A stretch of DNA of 18,511 nt from Betaproteobacteria bacterium (lineage in GTDB: Bacteria; Pseudomonadota; Gammaproteobacteria; Burkholderiales; SG8-41), in the NCBI GenBank assembly GCA_025353085.1, contig JANXRI010000023.1, positions 1-18,511 of the forward strand, written 5' to 3'. The translations under genes and the position numbers were made by a program. Positions 14,646 to 18,511 of this stretch are shown here, piece by piece; the stretch's first letter is position 1; each line of letters starts with the position of its first letter. The notes below the pieces were generated by a model. It was not told where the DNA came from and ran no database searches. It saw only the letters and a list, made by a program, of their open reading frames with translations.

Positions 14646-15769
14646 ACGCAGTCGTATTGCCTCTGGTCAATGCAGGTGCATGGGCGTGGGGGCTCCTCGG
14701 CGCCTCAGTCGTTGCCGTATTCGGCCAGGACTTCGCGCCTTACGTACTGTATGCGATCAAAACACTTATTCTGATCATGTGCATCGTGGTGCCGCTGATG
14801 CTCTGCGTCGCTTACCTGACGTTGTGGGAGCGCAAATTGATCGGCTGGATTCAAGTGCGCATCGGGCCGAATCGCGTGGGCCCGCTTGGCCTGCTGCAGC
14901 CGATCGCCGACGGTCTCAAGCTGCTGGTCAAGGAAATCATCATTCCGGCCGGCGCGAGTAAATTCCTGTTCGTGATCGCACCGATGCTCGCCTTGATGCC
15001 GGCGCTCGCGGCATGGGCGGTAGTGCCGTTCAGTCCTGAGCTCGTGCTCGCCAACATCGATGCGAGCCTGCTCTACATTCTGGCGATCACCTCGATGGGC
15101 GTTTACGGCATCATCATTGCGGGCTGGGCGTCGAATTCAAAATATGCGTTCATTGGCGCATTGCGCTCGGCCGCGCAAATCGTCTCGTATGAAATTGCGA
15201 TGGGTTTCGCGCTGGTCGGCGTGCTGATGGCGGCGCAAAGCCTGAATTTGGGCGAGATTGTCATGAGCCAGGATGGGCGCTACGGCGTGCTCAACTGGTT
15301 TTTCATTCCGCTCTTTCCGTTTTTCCTCGTGTATTTGATTTCGGGCGTGGCGGAAACCAACCGCGCGCCGTTCGACGTTGCAGAGGGCGAATCCGAAATC
15401 GTCGCCGGTTTTCACGTCGAGTATTCCGGCATGACGTTTGCGCTGTTCTTCCTCGCCGAATACGCGAACATGATCCTGGTCTCGACGTTGTGCTCGATAC
15501 TCTTTCTCGGCGGCTGGTTGTCGCCGGTGCCGCTCGTGCTCGCCGAGTCGATCGGTCTGCCATGGCTCGCCGCCGGCAATATCGGCTGGTTGTTTCTTAA
15601 ACTATTTATGGTGGTCTCGAGTTTTCTGTGGTTTCGCGCGACCTTCCCGCGTTACCGCTACGACCAGATCATGCGGCTCGGCTGGAAGGTTTTTATTCCC
15701 GTGACCATCGTGTGGATCGTCGTGCTTGGTGCGTGGATGCAGACGCCGCTGTGGGTCTGGTGGAAATGA
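14642..15769 (+). CDS. nuoH: NADH-quinone oxidoreductase subunit H
   Basis: A 375-residue membrane subunit with about eight or nine helices, linking the quinone chamber to the pumping arm. TLWERKLIGWIQVRIGPNRVGP is spread over 60-81, and the quinone-chamber loop GVAETNRAPFDVAEGE is at 235-250, continuing SEIVAGFHVEYSGM to 264. The charged residues there are the family hallmark. The start is GTG at 14642, inside the nuoG stop (GTGA). It gives an N terminus some 25 residues longer than common orthologues, but the overlap and the lack of a better start favour it. nuoI follows 7 bp after the stop. Confidence 0.95.
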   Translation: MNAVVLPLVNAGAWAWGLLGASVVAVFGQDFAPYVLYAIKTLILIMCIVVPLMLCVAYLTLWERKLIGWIQVRIGPNRVGPLGLLQPIADGLKLLVKEIIIPAGASKFLFVIAPMLALMPALAAWAVVPFSPELVLANIDASLLYILAITSMGVYGIIIAGWASNSKYAFIGALRSAAQIVSYEIAMGFALVGVLMAAQSLNLGEIVMSQDGRYGVLNWFFIPLFPFFLVYLISGVAETNRAPFDVAEGESEIVAGFHVEYSGMTFALFFLAEYANMILVSTLCSILFLGGWLSPVPLVLAESIGLPWLAAGNIGWLFLKLFMVVSSFLWFRATFPRYRYDQIMRLGWKVFIPVTIVWIVVLGAWMQTPLWVWWK

Positions 15770-15776
15770 GGTCGTT

Positions 15777-16268
15777 ATGCTAGCCGCCATTCGCGATTTT
15801 TTCCGCACCTTCCTGCTCTTCGAGCTGGTCAAGGGCATGCTGCTGACCGGACGCCACTTGTTCGAGCGCAAGATCACGGTGCAATTCCCAGAAGAGAAAA
15901 CACCGCAGTCGGGGCGCTTTCGCGGCCTGCACGCATTGCGCCGCTATCCGAACGGCGAAGAGCGGTGCATCGCGTGCAAATTATGCGAGGCCGTTTGCCC
16001 GGCGCTCGCGATCACCATCGAATCCGAGCAGCGCGATGACGGCACCCGGCGCACCACCCGCTACGACATCGACCTGACCAAATGCATATTCTGCGGGTTC
16101 TGCGAGGAATCCTGCCCGGTCGATTCGATCGTCGAGACCCGGATCCTCGAGTACCACGGCGAGAAGCGCGGCGATCTCATTTACACCAAGCCGATGCTGC
16201 TCGCCATCGGCGACCTGTACGAGGATCAGATCGCGAAGGACCGTGCCGCCGACGCGGCATTCCGTTGA
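15777..16268 (+). CDS. nuoI: NADH-quinone oxidoreductase subunit I
   Basis: A 163-residue ferredoxin-like subunit with two [4Fe-4S] clusters (N6a and N6b) carrying electrons from NuoG to NuoB. The ligand sets are C64, C67, C70, C74 (CIACKLCEAVCP) and C103, C106, C109, C113 (CIFCGFCEESCP). The N-terminal amphipathic helix IRDFFRTFLLFELVKGM lies on the membrane. I chose the ATG at 15777, which has GAGG (15768-15771) five bases upstream and gives the family length. The open frame extends to 15726, but that stretch overlaps nuoH coding sequence and reads like a shadow (GCRRRCGSGG). nuoJ follows 9 bp downstream. Confidence 0.97.
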   Translation: MLAAIRDFFRTFLLFELVKGMLLTGRHLFERKITVQFPEEKTPQSGRFRGLHALRRYPNGEERCIACKLCEAVCPALAITIESEQRDDGTRRTTRYDIDLTKCIFCGFCEESCPVDSIVETRILEYHGEKRGDLIYTKPMLLAIGDLYEDQIAKDRAADAAFR

Positions 16269-16277
16269 TGACCTGCC

Positions 16278-16898
16278 ATGGCTGAGCTCAACTTTCAGAC
16301 TTTCATTTTCTACGCGTTCTCTGCGGTGCTGGTCGGCGCTTCTGTAGGCGTGATCACGTCGCGCAATCCGGTGCATTCCGCGTTGCTGCTGGTGCTTGCG
16401 TTCTTTACCAGCGCGGGACTCTGGATCCAGCTTCAAGCGGAATTTCTGGCGATTGCGTTGGTGCTCGTATATGTCGGCGCGGTAATGGTGTTGTTTTTGT
16501 TCGTCGTCATGATGCTCGACATCAACCTGGAGAAGCTGCGCAAGGATTTCTGGAGTTACCTGCCCGTGGGCGGATTAGTCGCGGCGCTGCTCGTGCTTGA
16601 GATGGGGTGGATACTCTGGAGCCACTTCTCAGCGGATGGATTCCAGCGCGAGGAGCCGGCGCCGCTGCCTGCCGATTACAGCAACACCAAGCAACTGGGC
16701 AGGCTCATTTACACCGTTTACGTCTATCCGTTCGAAATCGCCGCAGTCATCTTGCTGGTCGCGATTGTGGCCGCCATTGCGCTCACGCTACGGCACCGCA
16801 AGGAAAGCAAATATATCGATCCGGCGAGGCAGGTCGAAGTGCGGCGCAAGGACCGCGTTCGCATCGTGTCAATGGCGTCGGAGAAAAAGCCGGATTAG
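16278..16898 (+). CDS. nuoJ: NADH-quinone oxidoreductase subunit J
   Basis: A 206-residue five-helix antiporter-associated subunit; helices at about 6-24, 29-48, 54-76, 92-113 and 147-169. Helix 3 contains VYVGAVMVLFLFVVMM, the conserved pi-bulge region thought to switch during proton pumping. The C-terminal 35 or so residues are cytoplasmic and basic. The ATG at 16278 gives the usual N terminus; no clear Shine-Dalgarno precedes it. The TAG stop at 16896-16898 lies within a GGATTAGGG that is nearly repeated 84 bp later, where an inverted repeat separates it from nuoK. Confidence 0.95.
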   Translation: MAELNFQTFIFYAFSAVLVGASVGVITSRNPVHSALLLVLAFFTSAGLWIQLQAEFLAIALVLVYVGAVMVLFLFVVMMLDINLEKLRKDFWSYLPVGGLVAALLVLEMGWILWSHFSADGFQREEPAPLPADYSNTKQLGRLIYTVYVYPFEIAAVILLVAIVAAIALTLRHRKESKYIDPARQVEVRRKDRVRIVSMASEKKPD

Positions 16899-16984
16899 GG
16901 ACAGAGGATTGAGGAATGAGGATTGAGTCAGGCAGAAGCCTTAGAGCTTCCCCTCAATCCTCAATCCTCGCTCCTGGATAAGGG
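16892..16984 (+). repeat. Inverted repeat with flanking direct repeats between nuoJ and nuoK
   Basis: The left arm 16905-16927 and right arm 16953-16975 are 23 nt each and complementary at 20 positions, enclosing a 25-nt loop with its own small stem (AGGC-AGAA-GCCT, 16930-16941). Each arm carries two copies of an 8-mer: GGATTGAG on the left, CTCAATCC on the right. The unit is bracketed by GGATTAGGG (16892-16900) and GGATAAGGG (16976-16984), 8 of 9 identical. This is what a miniature inverted-repeat element with a 9-bp target duplication would look like. It encodes nothing. No transposase is present in the window. Confidence 0.7.
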
Positions 16985-16991
16985 GAAGCAA

Positions 16992-17297
16992 TTGGTTTCA
17001 CTACAGCATTACCTGGTACTGGGCGCGATTCTGTTCGCGATCAGCGTGGTCGGTATTTTCCTTAACCGAAAAAATTTGATCATTTTGCTGATGGCGATCG
17101 AGCTCATGCTGCTCGCGGTGAACATGAATTTCATCGCGTTTTCGCATTACCTGGGCGATACCGCAGGGCAAATTTTTGTATTTTTCATTTTGACCGTCGC
17201 CGCCGCAGAGTCGGCCATCGGACTTGCCATCCTGGTCGTTTTGTTCCGCAACTTGCAGACAATCGACGTCGAAGACCTCGATAGCCTGAAGGGCTAG
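16992..17297 (+). CDS. nuoK: NADH-quinone oxidoreductase subunit K
   Basis: A 101-residue, three-helix, MrpC-like subunit of the pumping arm. The two membrane glutamates needed for proton transfer are E37 (LLMAIELMLLAVN) and E73 (TVAAAESAIGLA), matching E. coli E36 and E72. I place the start at TTG 16992: AGGGGA (16981-16986) lies five bases upstream, and it yields VSLQHYLVLGAILF at the N terminus and the family's normal length. A start at TTG 16923 would add 23 residues encoded by the inverted repeat, with no support. nuoL begins 4 bp after the stop. Confidence 0.93.
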   Translation: MVSLQHYLVLGAILFAISVVGIFLNRKNLIILLMAIELMLLAVNMNFIAFSHYLGDTAGQIFVFFILTVAAAESAIGLAILVVLFRNLQTIDVEDLDSLKG

Positions 17298-17301
17298 CGC
17301 C

Positions 17302-18511
17302 GTGACGATACAGACTTTATACCTCGTCGTGCCGCTCGCGCCCCTGCTCGGCGCGCTCGTGTCCGGTCTTCTGTGCATGAAGATCAGCAACCGCGCCGCC
17401 CATACCGTGACGATCGCCTGCATGGTGATCTCCGCCGTGGCGGCCGGCATGGTATTCAGCGACGTGCGCCAGGGCCATATATTCAACGGTCCGCTCTACA
17501 CCTGGCTCGTGAGCGGCACGACCAACTACGAAATCGGTTTTCTGATCGACCAACTGTCGGCAACGATGATGGTGATCGTCACGTTCGTCTCCTTGATGGT
17601 ACACATTTACACGATCGGCTATATGGCCGGCGACCCGGGCTACAACCGGTTTTTCAGCTACATCTCGCTGTTCACGTTCTCGATGCTGATGCTCGTGATG
17701 TCGAACAACTTTTTGCAGTTGTTCTTCGGCTGGGAGGCGGTCGGCCTCGTCTCCTATCTGTTGATCGGCTTCTGGTTTACGCGGCCGACGGCGATTTACG
17801 CGAATCTCAAGGCATTCCTCGTCAACCGCGTCGGTGATTTCGGATTCCTTTTGGGCATTGCGCTGGTGCTCATGTATTTCGGCACGCTCGATTACCAGAC
17901 GGTGTTCGACAACGCCAAAGCCGGCACCCTGGCGGCCAATACGATTGAGCTGGTGCCGGGCCATGCGTGGTCGCTGATCACGGTGATTTGCATCCTGTTG
18001 TTTGTAGGCGCGATGGGCAAATCGGCGCAGTTTCCGTTGCACGTGTGGCTGCCCGATTCGATGGAAGGGCCGACGCCGATATCGGCCTTGATCCATGCCG
18101 CGACGATGGTGACGGCCGGCATCTTCATGGTTGCGCGGATGTCGCCGCTGTTCGAGCTTTCGCAGACGGCGCTGTCGTTCGTGATGGTGATTGGCGCGAT
18201 AACGTGTTTCTTCATGGCGCTGATCGCGACGGTGCAATACGACATCAAGCGCGTCGTCGCTTATTCGACTTTGTCCCAGCTAGGCTATATGACGATGGCG
18301 CTGGGCGCCTCGGCCTATTCGGTCGCGATCTTTCATTTGATGACCCATGCGTTTTTTAAGGCCGTGCTGTTCCTCGGCGCCGGGTCCGTGATCATCGCGA
18401 TGCACCACGAGCAGGACATGCGCAAAATGGGCGGCCTGCGCAAATATCTGCCGATCACCTACCTGACGGTGTTGATAGGCGCGCTGGCGAACGCGGGCTT
18501 CCCGCCGTTCG
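17302..18511 (+). CDS. nuoL: NADH-quinone oxidoreductase subunit L, 5' part
   Basis: Partial: open from GTG 17302 to the window end, giving 403 residues of a protein usually about 650-690 long. It is an antiporter-like proton-pumping subunit with many membrane helices. Expected charged residues are present: E145 in FFGWEAVGLVSYLLIGFW, K240 in GAMGKSAQFPLHVWLPDSME, and H265 in SALIHAATMVTAG. The region DIKRVVAYSTLSQLGYM, then FHLMTHAFFKAVLFLGAGS, is the broken-helix core of the family. The GTG with AGGGCT just upstream, 4 bp after the nuoK stop, gives MTIQTLYLVVPLAPLLGA, a normal start. The C-terminal helices and the long lateral helix are outside the window; nuoM should follow. Confidence 0.95.
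   Translation, partial: MTIQTLYLVVPLAPLLGALVSGLLCMKISNRAAHTVTIACMVISAVAAGMVFSDVRQGHIFNGPLYTWLVSGTTNYEIGFLIDQLSATMMVIVTFVSLMVHIYTIGYMAGDPGYNRFFSYISLFTFSMLMLVMSNNFLQLFFGWEAVGLVSYLLIGFWFTRPTAIYANLKAFLVNRVGDFGFLLGIALVLMYFGTLDYQTVFDNAKAGTLAANTIELVPGHAWSLITVICILLFVGAMGKSAQFPLHVWLPDSMEGPTPISALIHAATMVTAGIFMVARMSPLFELSQTALSFVMVIGAITCFFMALIATVQYDIKRVVAYSTLSQLGYMTMALGASAYSVAIFHLMTHAFFKAVLFLGAGSVIIAMHHEQDMRKMGGLRKYLPITYLTVLIGALANAGFPPF

Noticed and set aside
15726..15776. Upstream extension of nuoI by 17 codons
   Set aside because: It overlaps nuoH coding sequence, has no conserved residues and bypasses a good Shine-Dalgarno in front of the ATG at 15777.

Overview
The window looks like a chromosomal core region of a GC-rich betaproteobacterium. 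The evidence is the gene order (greA, a DUF4149 gene, yhbY facing rlmE-ftsH-folP-glmM, then tpiA-secG-tRNA-Leu-nuo), separate nuoC and nuoD genes, and protein sequences that read as typical betaproteobacterial orthologues. From memory, glmM running directly into tpiA-secG-nuo resembles Nitrosomonadales/Methylophilales-type genomes more than Burkholderia, but I cannot settle the family from this window.

Layout. Positions 1-121 hold the 3' end of greA. A four-helix DUF4149 membrane protein follows (176-631) and converges on yhbY (649-1005, minus strand). Only 16 bp separate yhbY from the divergent rlmE (1022). A plus-strand run for RNA modification, protein quality control and precursor synthesis follows: rlmE, ftsH, folP and glmM (to 6013). 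After a 180-bp gap with a good sigma70-type promoter come tpiA and secG, then a tRNA-Leu(GAG) gene (7438-7522). The rest is the respiratory complex I operon, nuoABCDEFGHIJKL, cut off inside nuoL at the window end.

How the genes work together. NuoEFG form the NADH-oxidising arm (FMN plus Fe-S clusters). NuoBCDI form the connecting arm that reaches the quinone site with NuoH. NuoAHJKL are membrane subunits of the proton-pumping arm; nuoM and nuoN are expected just downstream. All cofactor-binding cysteines I looked for are present, except that the optional N7 cluster site of NuoG has degenerated.

The genes are conventional and I see no undescribed defence system, prophage, CRISPR array or transposase. 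The unusual material lies at two nuo gene junctions that are otherwise overlapping or very tight. Between nuoF and nuoG is a short REP-like palindromic element. It separates the original-looking Shine-Dalgarno from the nuoG start and creates a tiny leader frame and a start-proximal hairpin. Between nuoJ and nuoK is an imperfect 23-bp inverted repeat bracketed by 9-bp near-identical direct repeats, as expected of a miniature-element insertion. The tRNA-Leu acceptor stem also has a U-U mismatch.
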